A stretch of DNA of 64,000 bases, from NCBI GenBank assembly GCA_947167105.1, contig CAMVGU010000002.1, positions 91,367 to 155,366 of the forward strand, read 5' to 3'. The translations under genes were made by a program, and so were the position numbers. Within the stretch, counting starts at the first letter, position 1. Each line of letters opens with the position of its first letter. A model generated the notes under the pieces. The model was not told the DNA's origin. It saw nothing but the letters and a program-made list of their open reading frames with translations, and did no database searches. Origin of the DNA: an uncultured Selenomonas sp. (lineage in GTDB: Bacteria; Bacillota; Negativicutes; Selenomonadales; Selenomonadaceae). Shown piece by piece: positions 17,185-26,576 of this stretch.

Positions 17185-17878
17185 CCCTATCCTTATCCCT
17201 GCCTTGCAGCACCGCACGCAATCCCTCTTTTACCTTGTCCGACACGTGCAGATCTGTCTCAAATTCGATGCCGCCTTCCTTCGGCGTCGCGCCCTTGATT
17301 TCCAGCATATTCAGCAGCCGCTGTCCCTGGTATTCCGTCTGTCCGAACTTTGAATTTGCCAGCACCTGGCTGCAATCTATGCGTACATCATTATGCTTTA
17401 TCTCCAGGGGCAGCGCCTCGGAAATCTGGATATCCCCCACCATGCGCTCCACCATGGACAGGGAAACCAGGGAAAAGAGCCAGGAATTCAGCCCGTGCCC
17501 CGGCCAGCTCTTGCTGGTCACATGGTAGACCACATAGCTCTCGTCCCCCCGGTGCACGAATTCCTTGATTTTCCCCTTGAGGGTCAGCCTCTCCTTTTCC
17601 GTCTCCCCCCGGATTTCCAGCCTGCCGTTCTTGTATGATTTCAGGGTCAGCTTTTTGAGCTGCTGCCCTGGGTCTGCCGCCAGGCGCCGCTCTATAGCCT
17701 CATTCAGTACCTCATCCGGCACAAAGAGCTTGCCCTGGCTGATCTCCGCCAGGGTTTCCCTGCTCCAGGTTTCCCGCAGCACCTTGAGGGCAGGGCCGTA
17801 GTCCTGCACCTTCTCCTTGATTTCCGCCCAGTCGATGTTCTGTATTTTCTCCAGCCAGCCGGCCGGCAAATCTATCAC
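17168..17878 (-). CDS. Hypothetical protein, 236 aa
   Basis: I do not recognise this family. The product is soluble-looking with no signal peptide or transmembrane segment: a helical N-terminal third (WLEKIQNIDWAEIKEKVQDY) and a C-terminal part of amphipathic strands (LTLKSYKNGRLEIRGETEKE; ESYVVYHVTSKSWPGHGLNS; LPLEIKHNDVRIDCSQVL), suggestive of a lipid- or ligand-binding beta fold. Start is GTG at 17878, preceded by GGGGAAGGGGAG and five bases after the DUF2225 gene stop. It overlaps the DUF4127 gene, so the three form one transcription unit. Confidence 0.7.
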   Translation of the reverse strand: MIDLPAGWLEKIQNIDWAEIKEKVQDYGPALKVLRETWSRETLAEISQGKLFVPDEVLNEAIERRLAADPGQQLKKLTLKSYKNGRLEIRGETEKERLTLKGKIKEFVHRGDESYVVYHVTSKSWPGHGLNSWLFSLVSLSMVERMVGDIQISEALPLEIKHNDVRIDCSQVLANSKFGQTEYQGQRLLNMLEIKGATPKEGGIEFETDLHVSDKVKEGLRAVLQGRDKDRDASVR

Positions 17879-17883
17879 CGCTG

Positions 17884-18567
17884 TTACTCCCCTTCCCCTT
17901 TTTCCTCCCTGATGGTCTGCCAGAGATCCCGGGCTTTCTCGAAGGTCTTCTTGTCATTCGTGCGTATATTTTGGTCGCCTATGATGCGGGACAGATACTG
18001 CCCGCTCTTCTCGAAATCACCCATGCGGTAGTAAATGGCACCGATCAGGTACATGCAGATGGCATCACTCATGCCGCTCTGGGGGTAATTCTCCGTCATC
18101 AGGGATTTATCGTAGAGCTCCGCCGCCTTGGCCAGCATCTCATTTTCCTTGGTCTGCTCCTCCGCCTCCCGGTAGACCCAGGCCAGGGCCAGGTACAGCC
18201 CCGCCCGCCGGTGCAGGGTGGCCTCGGACATCTCCGCGTAGAAGATTGCCAGCTTGTAGGCAGCCACAGCCTCCGCCGTGCCCCTTTCCTCGGCAAATTC
18301 CAGGGCCAGCTTCCTGCCCTTCAGGAATTCCGCTATCTTCTCTTTAGTCCTGGCCGGCATGGGGGCGGTGAAAACCTTCTCCTCCGCCGCAAAGCCGCAG
18401 TGCTCGCAGAACCACACTTTATAGAGGTAGGGATTGACCCCCTTATAGTGTACGCAGAAATCCTCGTCCGTCTTCAGGGTCGTCAGCCGCGCCTTCATCT
18501 TGACAACATGCGTATTTTCCCCGCAAACCGGGCACGGCTTCTCAACTGTGAACGTGAACTCACCCAT
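17884..18567 (-). CDS. DUF2225 family protein (zinc-ribbon plus TPR-like helices)
   Basis: A 227-aa cytoplasmic protein. Two CxxC pairs (C12/C15 in PCPVCG and C54/C57 in FCEHCGF) would form a zinc ribbon. The rest consists of TPR-like helix pairs (AAYKLAIFYAEMSEATLHRR, LYLALAWVYREAEEQTKENE, IGAIYYRMGDFEKSGQYLSR). This architecture is typical of DUF2225, function unknown. The start ATG has a strong AAGGAGGAAGTACC upstream. It heads the three-gene unit ending with the DUF4127 gene. Confidence 0.8.
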   Translation of the reverse strand: MGEFTFTVEKPCPVCGENTHVVKMKARLTTLKTDEDFCVHYKGVNPYLYKVWFCEHCGFAAEEKVFTAPMPARTKEKIAEFLKGRKLALEFAEERGTAEAVAAYKLAIFYAEMSEATLHRRAGLYLALAWVYREAEEQTKENEMLAKAAELYDKSLMTENYPQSGMSDAICMYLIGAIYYRMGDFEKSGQYLSRIIGDQNIRTNDKKTFEKARDLWQTIREEKGEGE

Positions 18568-18667
18568 GGTACTTCCTCCTTAAGGCAGACACAATACATT
18601 CTTTATGATATCACATAATCCCCTGAAAATAAATGAAAACTATTTACAAAAAACCGCGCTTCATTTC

Positions 18668-18805
18668 CCAGTGAACTGAAATAAAGCTCCACAAACTCCG
18701 CGCCCAGGGATGGGCGCTGCCGCCCTCGTTCTCCAGGGAAGGGAACAAGGGCGGCGGTTTTCTTTGGTTACTTTCTTTGTCCACACAAAGAAAGTAACAC
18801 CACAA
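18668..18805. repeat. Dispersed triple-hairpin element, copy A
   Basis: About 135 bases built of three successive hairpins: GCGCCCA-GGGA-TGGGCGC, an imperfect CCGCCCTCGTT.../AACAAGGGCGG stem, and a perfect 14-bp stem GTTACTTTCTTTGT-CCAC-ACAAAGAAAGTAAC (18767-18798). Near-identical copies lie at about 37209-37349 and 52410-52527, and an inverted, internally deleted copy lies at 58257-58352. All are intergenic. The short open frames crossing it on both strands are considered spurious. Confidence 0.88.
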
Positions 18806-18841
18806 ACCTTGCCCGTTAGCGAAAAAATCTTCAGCGCGCAC

Positions 18842-18870
18842 AAAAAAGAGAGCCGCTTTCAAAGCAGCTC
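18842..18870 (-). terminator. Intrinsic terminator after the GH13-GH77 gene
   Basis: The minus strand reads GAGCTGCTTT-GA-AAGCGGCTCTC followed by TTTTTTG, nine bases after the stop codon. This closes the glycogen cluster. Confidence 0.75.
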
Positions 18871-18878
18871 CCCTCCAT

Positions 18879-21800
18879 TCACTTCAGTCTGCCGTTATTC
18901 TCGCAGAGTTCCCTCAGCTTGCCTGCATCCACTTCCAGCAGGTAATCGGGCTTCAGGCACCATTTCCAGTTGAAGCCCACCGTGCCGGGAGTATTCATGC
19001 GGCAGCGCTCATCCAGCGCCAAAAGATCCTGCATGGGCGTGACCACCAGGCGGGCATTCGTCCCGTAGGCGAAATCCACCAGGCGCTTGCAGACATCCCT
19101 GGGCCGTGCCGTATCAGCCCGCACCAGCCCCGCCAGGGCGGCCTTGGTAACATCGTCTATATCCTTCGTATACCAGCCCACGGTGGTATTGTTGTCATGG
19201 GTGCCGGTGTAGACAATGCTGTTCTCCGGCGCCACAAAGCCGAAGCGCCCCTGCTCATTGAAGTGCAGCGTAAAATGCAGCACCTTCATGCCGGGGAAGC
19301 CGCAGGCATCCCTGAGCTCCTCAACCGCATCTGTGATGATGCCCAAGTCCTCTGCCACAATGGGCGTATCCCCCAGGGCTTCCCTGAGCTGGTCGAAAAA
19401 TTCCTTGCCCGGCCCCGGCATCCAGCGTCCGTTGATGGCCGTCTCCGCCTTGCCGTCCACCTCCCAGTAGGACTCGAAGGCGCGGAAATGGTCGATGCGC
19501 ACCACATCCACCAGCTCGTAGAGCTTCTTGAAGCGGCTCTTCCACCAGCCGTAGCCCTCCTCCTTCATGGCCTGCCAGTCGTACTGGGGGTTGCCCCAGA
19601 GCTGGCCCGTGGCGCTGAAGTAATCGGGCGGTACCCCCGCCACAGTACGGGGCGTGCAGTCCGGGCACAGGTCAAAGAGCCCCTGATTGGCCCAGACATC
19701 CGCGCTGTCATGGGAAATGAAGATGGGCATATCCCCCAGAATGGAGATGCCGTGGGCACCCGCATAGTCATGGAGCTTCTTCCACTGCTTATGGAAGAGG
19801 TACTGCATGAATTTTTCCAGCTCGATGCCGTCCTTCAGCCGCTCGGAGAGGGCCTTCAGGGTTCTGGGCTCCCGGCGCTTGATGTTGGCCGGCCACTCAG
19901 TCCAGGCCGTGCCGCGCCGGTCACGCTTATAGGCCATGAACAGGGCATAATCCTCCAGCCAGTAAGCCTCCTTGTCACAGAAGGCCACATAATTCCCGTA
20001 TTCCTCGCAGCGCTGGCCGATGACCTCCCGCTGGAATTTCTGGAAGGCTTTCTTCAGGCACTTGCGCTTGAAATTGATCACCCGCTCAAAATCCACGAAG
20101 GAGCCGCTGCCCGCATAGGGCATATGGGCCTCGCTGGCCGTGATCCACTTCTTTTCAATCAGCTCGTCAATGTCGATCAGCAAAGGGTTCCCCGCAAAGG
20201 CGGAGGGGGACTGGTAAGGCGAATAGCCGAAGCCCACCGGCCCCAGGGGCAGTATCTGCCAGACCGACTGCCCTGCCTTCTGCAGGAAATCCACGAACTT
20301 GTAGGCTTCCTTGCCCAGGTCGCCGATGCCGTACTTGGAGGGCAGGGAAGTGGGATGCAGCAGGACACCTGCCTGATGGTCGAAATGGGCCTTCTGCTTC
20401 TGATGCTGCAGCAGGATTCCCTGCAAAGGCCCCAGCTTCAGGTTCAGGCGGCCCCGCTGCACCTGGTACTCTTTCCGCTCCGCGCCCTCTGGGGCAGGCA
20501 GCACATCCCGGAACAGCCCGTCCGCGAAATCGCTGACATCGAAGGAGAAGGAGCGCTCCTCCGAGCGGCTCCGGTTGAAGGCGGCTATAAATATCTCATT
20601 CTTCGCCTTCTCCCCGAACACATCCTTGCCGCTGCGCACCAGGCGGGCATAGGCCAGCACATCCCCCTCCGCATACAGGGGCAGGATTTCGCCGGTCTGC
20701 AGGGCCGTGTGCTCATTGCGCAGATGGATAACATGCTCATAAAAGCTGCGCAGGGACACGTCTCCCCCCTCCCACTTGTAGGGGCGGCGGTTGGTGGGGT
20801 CCTTGAAGCCCTCCATGCCCAGCTCGTCGCCGTAATACACGCAGGGCACGCCGGGATAGGTCATCTGGAACAGGGCCGCCAGCATCAGGCGTGCCTTGCC
20901 CAGCTTGTAGTGCTCCGGGTCCAGCTTGGAGCGTACCTGGTCGATAGCCGGCATCCCATCATAGTAGGCGGCCTCCCCCAAAAGGGTAATGGCCCGTTCC
21001 CTGTCATGGCTGCCGATAAGGTTCATCATGGCATAGAAATTATGCAGGGGATAATTCTCCCGCAGGCTTTCCAGGCGGCGCATGGATAAATTGGCATCAA
21101 TATGCCCCATTAAATAGCCCAGCAGAATCTCCCGGAAGGGGTAGTTCATGGCCGAGTCCATTTCCTGGCCGCACAGATACTCCCTGGGCACGCCGTAGGC
21201 CACCTTGTTGGAAGCGTCCTCCCAGACCTCGCCGATCATCACGGCCTCCGGGTTCGTCTTCTTCAGCTCCTTGTAGAAGGTCTGGGAAAATTCCTCCGGC
21301 AGCTCGTCAATAACATCCAGGCGCCAGCCGCCGATGCCCTCCTCCGTCCAGTGATGCAGCACGCTGTCCTTATCACGGATAATGAAATCCATGTAGGAAG
21401 GTGTGGTCTCCTTCACATTGGGCAAGGTGTCGAAATTCCACCAGCTCTCATAGTCCAGGGGCCAGCTACGGAAATTATACCACTCGCTGTAGGGGGAATT
21501 CTGGGACTGAAAGGCCCCCACCGTATCATACTGGCCCTGTCGGTTGAAATAGCGGCTGTTGCTGCCCGTATGGCTGAAAACGCCGTCAATGATGATGCGG
21601 ATGCCCTTGGCCTTCGCCGTATCCAGCAGATGACGGAAATCCTCGTTGGTGCCCAGGATGGGATCGATCTTGTGGTAATCGCCGGTGTCATAATGATGGT
21701 TGCTCTCCGACTCAAAGACCGGGTTCAGGTAGATAGCGGAAATCCCCATGCCCTTCAAATAATCCAGCTTGGACTCGATGCCCTTCAGATTGCCGCCGTA

Positions 21801-22367
21801 GAAATCGTAGGCTATAATCTCCTTGGTATCCGGGTCCTTGTAGTAAGCCGGCTCATCATCCCAGGAGGCATGATAGACCGCCCCTTTTTTCGGTATGATC
21901 TTATCCCCCAGACGGCAGAAGCGATCCGGGAAAATCTGGTACATCACCGCATGCTTGAACCAGTCCGGGGTCTTCGCCCCCTGATTGTAAACCGTAATCT
22001 GGTAGGAGGGGGGCACATGGTCATAAACCTCCCCCCGGCCCCCCAGCATCTCCGGGTTATTGCCGTAATAGGTGGTGCCGTTCACTGCATCCACAATGAA
22101 GTAATACCACATAAGGCAGCCCTTCTCGGGCATGGTCAGCTCTATGCTGTAGAACTTGTTGTCGCTTTCCGGCGGGTCATTGGTGGACAGGGTCAGAAGC
22201 TTCTCCCCCACCCGGCTGCGCCAGAGGCGCAACAGCACATGCCTCACCTGCACCGGAGTGCGAAGCTGCAGCCCCAGCCTTACCTTGGTGCCGGCCTCGG
22301 CTGCCCCTACAGTCGAACGAAAATAAATATTCTGGGAATTGTGCTCGACCTCGTTTCTGTCCAGCAT
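18879..22367 (-). CDS. Bifunctional GH13 amylase/debranching-like enzyme fused to 4-alpha-glucanotransferase (GH77)
   Basis: A 1162-aa two-enzyme fusion for glycogen or maltodextrin breakdown. The N-terminal part has a beta-sandwich carbohydrate-binding-like domain (about 1-130) and a GH13 barrel with the nucleophile in GWRLDVIDELP (about 350), the acid/base Glu in MIGEVWED (about 378) and NLIGSHDRER (about 453). After a short GH13 C-domain, a GH77 amylomaltase begins at about 666 (GVLLHPTSLPSKYGIGDLG) with VVRIDHFRAFE (about 956), IVAEDLGIIT (about 1005) and YTGTHDNNTT (about 1055). The frame is open to 22442, but ATG 22367 has GAAGGAG upstream and lies beyond a terminator, so it is preferred. 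Whether the GH13 half is a neopullulanase or a true debranching enzyme cannot be settled from sequence. Confidence 0.9.
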   Translation of the reverse strand: MLDRNEVEHNSQNIYFRSTVGAAEAGTKVRLGLQLRTPVQVRHVLLRLWRSRVGEKLLTLSTNDPPESDNKFYSIELTMPEKGCLMWYYFIVDAVNGTTYYGNNPEMLGGRGEVYDHVPPSYQITVYNQGAKTPDWFKHAVMYQIFPDRFCRLGDKIIPKKGAVYHASWDDEPAYYKDPDTKEIIAYDFYGGNLKGIESKLDYLKGMGISAIYLNPVFESESNHHYDTGDYHKIDPILGTNEDFRHLLDTAKAKGIRIIIDGVFSHTGSNSRYFNRQGQYDTVGAFQSQNSPYSEWYNFRSWPLDYESWWNFDTLPNVKETTPSYMDFIIRDKDSVLHHWTEEGIGGWRLDVIDELPEEFSQTFYKELKKTNPEAVMIGEVWEDASNKVAYGVPREYLCGQEMDSAMNYPFREILLGYLMGHIDANLSMRRLESLRENYPLHNFYAMMNLIGSHDRERAITLLGEAAYYDGMPAIDQVRSKLDPEHYKLGKARLMLAALFQMTYPGVPCVYYGDELGMEGFKDPTNRRPYKWEGGDVSLRSFYEHVIHLRNEHTALQTGEILPLYAEGDVLAYARLVRSGKDVFGEKAKNEIFIAAFNRSRSEERSFSFDVSDFADGLFRDVLPAPEGAERKEYQVQRGRLNLKLGPLQGILLQHQKQKAHFDHQAGVLLHPTSLPSKYGIGDLGKEAYKFVDFLQKAGQSVWQILPLGPVGFGYSPYQSPSAFAGNPLLIDIDELIEKKWITASEAHMPYAGSGSFVDFERVINFKRKCLKKAFQKFQREVIGQRCEEYGNYVAFCDKEAYWLEDYALFMAYKRDRRGTAWTEWPANIKRREPRTLKALSERLKDGIELEKFMQYLFHKQWKKLHDYAGAHGISILGDMPIFISHDSADVWANQGLFDLCPDCTPRTVAGVPPDYFSATGQLWGNPQYDWQAMKEEGYGWWKSRFKKLYELVDVVRIDHFRAFESYWEVDGKAETAINGRWMPGPGKEFFDQLREALGDTPIVAEDLGIITDAVEELRDACGFPGMKVLHFTLHFNEQGRFGFVAPENSIVYTGTHDNNTTVGWYTKDIDDVTKAALAGLVRADTARPRDVCKRLVDFAYGTNARLVVTPMQDLLALDERCRMNTPGTVGFNWKWCLKPDYLLEVDAGKLRELCENNGRLK

Positions 22368-22428
22368 CAAAATCCACTCCTTCTCATCTTCCTTGCATAT
22401 TTCTTCCCGGCCCCCCAGGGCAGGGGAG

Positions 22429-22451
22429 AAAAAGAGCGGCATTAGCCGCTC
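22429..22451 (-). terminator. Intrinsic terminator after glgA
   Basis: The minus strand has GAGCGGC-TAAT-GCCGCTC followed by TTTTTC, about 20 bases after the glgA stop, inside the glycogen cluster. Confidence 0.85.
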
Positions 22452-22471
22452 CCTTTACTCCATATATCCTC

Positions 22472-23908
22472 TTACCTGGCAGTCAGCTTCTCGTAGAGCT
22501 GCTTGTACTCCTTGGCGGATTCGGCCCAGGAATAATCTGAGCGCATGGCGTTGTCCACGATCTGGCGCCATTCCTCCGGATTCTCATAGGCCGACAGGGC
22601 CCGCTTCAGGGAATACATCATCTCATGGGCATTGTAATCATTGAACACGAAGCCGTTGCCTTCCTTGGAATACTTGTCATAGGGATGCACCGTATCCTTC
22701 AGGCCGCCGGTGGCGCGCACCACCGGGATGGCACCATAGCGCAGGGCAATCAGCTGCCCGATGCCGCAGGGCTCGTAATTGGACGGCATCAGGAAGATAT
22801 CGGCTGCCGCGTAAATGCGCTGGGCCAGCTGGTTCGAGAAGTAGATATTCGTAGAGACCTTGGTGGGGAAGCGCCAGGCCAGTCCCTTGAACCAGTCCTC
22901 ATACACCTTGTCGCCGGTGCCCAGCATCACGAACTGGATATCCTCATGCTGCAAAATCTCATCCATCATGCGCACGATAAGATCCATGCCCTTCGCCGCC
23001 ACCAGGCGGGAGACCAGGGCCACCATGGGCACCCGGCGCCTGTTGGGCAGGCCCAGGAAATTCTGCAGCTCCGTCTTGTTGTCCGCCTTGCGGGAAGGAT
23101 CGTCAGCGTCATAGGTCTCGAAGATATTCTTGTCCGTGCGGGGGTTGTAGGTATCATAATCCAGCCCGTTCACGATGCCGAAAATCGTATCGCTGCGGCT
23201 GCGCAGGAGGCCGTCCAGATGCTCGCCGAAATACTCGTACTGGATTTCCTGGGCATAACTCTTGGAGACTGTCGTAATGTAGTCGGCATAGATAATGCCG
23301 CCCTTCATGTAGTTCACGGCATCGTAGAACTCCAGATCCCCGTTGTTGAAGTACTTCCAGTCCAGACCCAGCACATCGCTCATGACATCCTTGGGGAACA
23401 CGCCCTGATACTTCAGGTTGTGGATGGTGTAGATGGTCTTGATGTTCTGATAGCGCTCGTCTTCCATGTGCTCCAGCTTCAGGAACACGCTGACCAGGCC
23501 AGCGTGCCAGTCATTCATATGAATGACATCCGGCCAGAAGTCCATGGCAGGCAGCAGGTTCAGCACGGCACGGCAGAAGAAGGAGAAGCGCTCCGCATCA
23601 TCGTCATAGCCGTAGAAGCCCTCACGATCATAATATTCCTGGTTATCGACGAAATAATAGGTGACGCCCTCATATTCCAGTTTATCAAGGCCCACGAACT
23701 TCTCCCGCCAGGAAACATTCAGGGTGCCGTCATAGACATGCTCCATCTTTTCCTTGAAGCCCTGATCGATTTTGCCAAACTTCGGCATGATAACCCGTAT
23801 GTCCACATCCTCAAACCGCAAAGCCTTCGGCAGCGAGCCGGCTACATCAGCCAATCCGCCGGTCTTGCAAAACGGTACGGCCTCTGATGCTACATAAAGA
23901 ACTTTCAT
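22472..23908 (-). CDS. glgA: Glycogen synthase (ADP-glucose, GT5)
   Basis: GlgA extends alpha-1,4-glucan chains from ADP-glucose. The 478-aa protein has the ADP-glucose binding motif KTGGLADV at residues 15-22, MNDWHAGLVSVFLKLE, HNLKYQGVFP, and the C-terminal GT-B signature with SNYEPCGIGQLIALRYGAIP and GGLKDTVHPY. Start ATG has AAAGGGGGATTC upstream. It follows glgP by about 65 bases and is followed by an intrinsic terminator. Confidence 0.97.
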   Translation of the reverse strand: MKVLYVASEAVPFCKTGGLADVAGSLPKALRFEDVDIRVIMPKFGKIDQGFKEKMEHVYDGTLNVSWREKFVGLDKLEYEGVTYYFVDNQEYYDREGFYGYDDDAERFSFFCRAVLNLLPAMDFWPDVIHMNDWHAGLVSVFLKLEHMEDERYQNIKTIYTIHNLKYQGVFPKDVMSDVLGLDWKYFNNGDLEFYDAVNYMKGGIIYADYITTVSKSYAQEIQYEYFGEHLDGLLRSRSDTIFGIVNGLDYDTYNPRTDKNIFETYDADDPSRKADNKTELQNFLGLPNRRRVPMVALVSRLVAAKGMDLIVRMMDEILQHEDIQFVMLGTGDKVYEDWFKGLAWRFPTKVSTNIYFSNQLAQRIYAAADIFLMPSNYEPCGIGQLIALRYGAIPVVRATGGLKDTVHPYDKYSKEGNGFVFNDYNAHEMMYSLKRALSAYENPEEWRQIVDNAMRSDYSWAESAKEYKQLYEKLTAR

Positions 23909-23974
23909 GCTCTGAATCCCCCTTTGTTGACTGTGACAGAATACTAAGCAAAACCCATAGACGCTGCTGCCTGC

Positions 23975-26446
23975 TCAGTTGATCATGCAGGGCTTGATGC
24001 CCCAGATCTCGTTGGCATACTCGTCAATCGTGCGATCGGACGAGAACCGGCCTGAATTGGCGATATTGACGGCAGAAGACTTCAGCCAGTTGAACTTATT
24101 GGCATAACGGCGCATGACTTCCTCATGGGCTTCCGTATAGGAATTGAAATCCTTCATAATGAAGAACTCGTCATTGCCATGAATCAGGTAATCGTACAGG
24201 GAATGGAAGTCTCCGTAGAAGCCGTTGGTCAGCTGGTTCATCACATTGCGCACATTCTCGTTGGTATTGTACTCATCCCAGGCGGAGTAGTTGCCGTTGG
24301 CATAATAGGCCAGGACTTCCTCTGCCCTGAGACCGAACAGCACGAAATGCTCATCGCCCCCCACAGCATCCCGGATTTCCACATTAGCACCGTCCATGGT
24401 GCCTAAAGTAATGGCGCCGTTCATCATGAACTTCATATTGCCCGTGCCCGAAGCCTCCTTGGAAGCCGTGGAAATCTGCTCGCTGACCTCCGCCGCCGGA
24501 TAGACAATCTCGCCGGTGGAAACGCAGAAGTTCTCGATGAACACCACTTTCAGCTTCTCATTGGTCTGGGGATCATTGTTCACCTTATTGGCCACCGCAT
24601 TGATCAGGCGGATGGTCTCCTTGGCGATATAGTAGCCCGGTGCGGCCTTGCCGCCGAACAGGTAGGTGGTGGGCACCATATCGTATTTGAAATCCGTCTT
24701 CAGCTTGTGATACTGCCACATGATGTGCATGATATTCATCAGCTGGCGCTTGTAGGAATGGATGCGCTTGACCTGGATATCGAAGAGGGTATTCGGGTCA
24801 ACCTCTATGCCCTGATGCCGCTTGAGGAAGTCTGCCAGGCCCTGCTTGCGCATTACCTTGATGCGGCCCAGCTCCTGCAGGAAAGGCTTGTCATCCACAT
24901 AGTCGTTCAGGATGTCAAGCTGCTCGGGATAGCGGTGCCAGCGACGGCTACCGATGGTATCATCAATCAGATCCGCCAGATCCGGATTGGCCCCCATCAG
25001 CCAGCGGCGGTGGGTGATGCCGTTGGTCTTGTTGTTGAACATCCTGGGATAGAGCTCGTAGAAATCACGCAGGGTAGCATTCTTCAGGATGGTGGAGTGG
25101 ATTTCCGCCACGCCGTTGACGCTGTGGGAGCCCACAATGGCCAGCCTTGCCATATGCACCACCCCATCCTGGATGATGGAAATGGCCCTGACCTTGCCCT
25201 CGTCCCCCGGATAGCGCTTGCGCACGAAGGTGAGGTGGCGGTGGTTGATTTCCTCGATCAGCATGTAGATGCGGGGCAGCAGATGCTTGAACATATCCAC
25301 CGGCCAGGTCTCCAGGGCCTCCGGCAGGATGGTGTGGTTCGTATAGGCAACCGTGTTGCGCACTATGGCCCATGCCTCGTCCCACTCCATCCCCATCTCA
25401 TCCAGGAACAGCCGCATGAGCTCGGCCACCACCAGGGCCGGGTGGGTATCGTTGATATGGATGGCAATGCGCTGGCCGAACTTGGCCATATTGCCCCCCG
25501 CCTTCTTGTAGTGGCGCACGATGCTCTGGACCCCCGCCGACACCATGAAGTATTCCTGGATCAGGCGGAGCTGGCGCCCCTCATAGGTGCTGTCATCCGG
25601 GTACAGGTAGTCGGTGATATGCTCCACGAAATTGCGGTACTCCGCCTTCTGGCGCATCTGCTCCTGGGTCAAGCGGCCGTAATCCGAGAAATCCCGGTTC
25701 ACCTCCGCATTCCACAGGCGCAGGGTGTTCACTGTCTTATTGTGGTAGCCCACGATGGGCACATCATAGGGCACGGCCATGACCGTCATGGGATTCTCAT
25801 GCACCAACTGCAGGCTGCCGTCCTCCATTTTCTTCATGTAGGCATTGCCGTAGAACTTGACATCCACGGCCTTATCTGCCTTGCGGTACTCCCAGGCAAA
25901 GCCGTTCTTCAGCCAGTTGTCTGGAATCTCCACCTGGTTGCCGTCGATGATCTTCTGCTCGAAGAGCCCGTACTGGTAGCGGATGCTGCAGCCGCAGCCC
26001 GGCAGCCGGTGGGCAGCCATGGAATCAATGAAGCAGGCAGCCAGACGGCCCAGGCCGCCGTTGCCCAGGCCCGCATCCGGCTCCTCCTCGAAAAGCTCCG
26101 AAAGCTCCAGCTTGAAGTCATCCTTCAGGACTTCCTGCACGGCTTCCTCAATGCCCAGGTTAATCAGGTTCGACTTCAAAAGGCGCCCCAGCAGGAACTC
26201 GATGGAGAAATAAAAGACCTGCTTCTCCTGACGCTCATCATAAGTCTTGGTGGTCTTGATCCAGTTATCGGAGATATACTGTTTGGCTACATTGGCAACA
26301 GTCTGGTAAATCTGATTTTTTGTAAGATCCTTCAGCTCATTGCCCCACATAATGTGCGCGGTCTGGTCTATCCTCAGCTTAAGTTCCTTCTTAAGCTTTT
26401 CATAGTCCTTGTCCTTGCCTTTCCTTTCCTTCTTTTCCTTAGCCAA
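23975..26446 (-). CDS. glgP: Glycogen/maltodextrin phosphorylase
   Basis: A GT35 phosphorylase that releases glucose-1-phosphate from glycogen. Family motifs include GNGGLGRLAACFIDSMA, YLFGGKAAPGYYIAKETIRL and the pyridoxal-phosphate site EASGTGNMKFMMNGAITLGT (Lys at about residue 672) followed by DGANVEI. The frame is open to 26500, but that start lies within the tail of the glgD terminator. TTG 26446 with GGGAGAG upstream gives an 823-aa product starting AKEKKERKG, a normal length, and is preferred. A Lys-rich N-terminus precedes the catalytic core. Confidence 0.96.
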   Translation of the reverse strand: MAKEKKERKGKDKDYEKLKKELKLRIDQTAHIMWGNELKDLTKNQIYQTVANVAKQYISDNWIKTTKTYDERQEKQVFYFSIEFLLGRLLKSNLINLGIEEAVQEVLKDDFKLELSELFEEEPDAGLGNGGLGRLAACFIDSMAAHRLPGCGCSIRYQYGLFEQKIIDGNQVEIPDNWLKNGFAWEYRKADKAVDVKFYGNAYMKKMEDGSLQLVHENPMTVMAVPYDVPIVGYHNKTVNTLRLWNAEVNRDFSDYGRLTQEQMRQKAEYRNFVEHITDYLYPDDSTYEGRQLRLIQEYFMVSAGVQSIVRHYKKAGGNMAKFGQRIAIHINDTHPALVVAELMRLFLDEMGMEWDEAWAIVRNTVAYTNHTILPEALETWPVDMFKHLLPRIYMLIEEINHRHLTFVRKRYPGDEGKVRAISIIQDGVVHMARLAIVGSHSVNGVAEIHSTILKNATLRDFYELYPRMFNNKTNGITHRRWLMGANPDLADLIDDTIGSRRWHRYPEQLDILNDYVDDKPFLQELGRIKVMRKQGLADFLKRHQGIEVDPNTLFDIQVKRIHSYKRQLMNIMHIMWQYHKLKTDFKYDMVPTTYLFGGKAAPGYYIAKETIRLINAVANKVNNDPQTNEKLKVVFIENFCVSTGEIVYPAAEVSEQISTASKEASGTGNMKFMMNGAITLGTMDGANVEIRDAVGGDEHFVLFGLRAEEVLAYYANGNYSAWDEYNTNENVRNVMNQLTNGFYGDFHSLYDYLIHGNDEFFIMKDFNSYTEAHEEVMRRYANKFNWLKSSAVNIANSGRFSSDRTIDEYANEIWGIKPCMIN

Positions 26447-26498
26447 AAAAAACACTCTCCCTTCGGTGGCATAATCCATAGCAGGCGCACAGAGGCGC

Positions 26499-26568
26499 AA
26501 AAGAGAAAAGCCGCTGCCACAGGGCCAGAGCCCGCTAAAGCAGGCTCTGGCCTCTTTGGAGCGGCTTG
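26499..26568 (-). terminator. Intrinsic terminator after glgD
   Basis: A long nested hairpin on the minus strand: outer arms AAGCCGCT / AGCGGCTT, inner arms GCCAGAGCCTGC / GCGGGCTCTGGC, then TTTTCTCTTTT. It lies 8 bases after the glgD stop and just before glgP. Confidence 0.88.
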
Positions 26569-26576
26569 CCTAACCC

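Noticed and set aside
18644..18862. Short frames on both strands (also at 37194-37390 and 52399-52659)
   Set aside because: They translate the triple-hairpin repeat; similar peptides recur only because the DNA repeat recurs, and start sites are not conserved.
22368..22442. N-terminal extension of the GH13-GH77 protein to 22442
   Set aside because: It would begin inside the glgA terminator hairpin, and GAAGGAG precedes ATG 22367.
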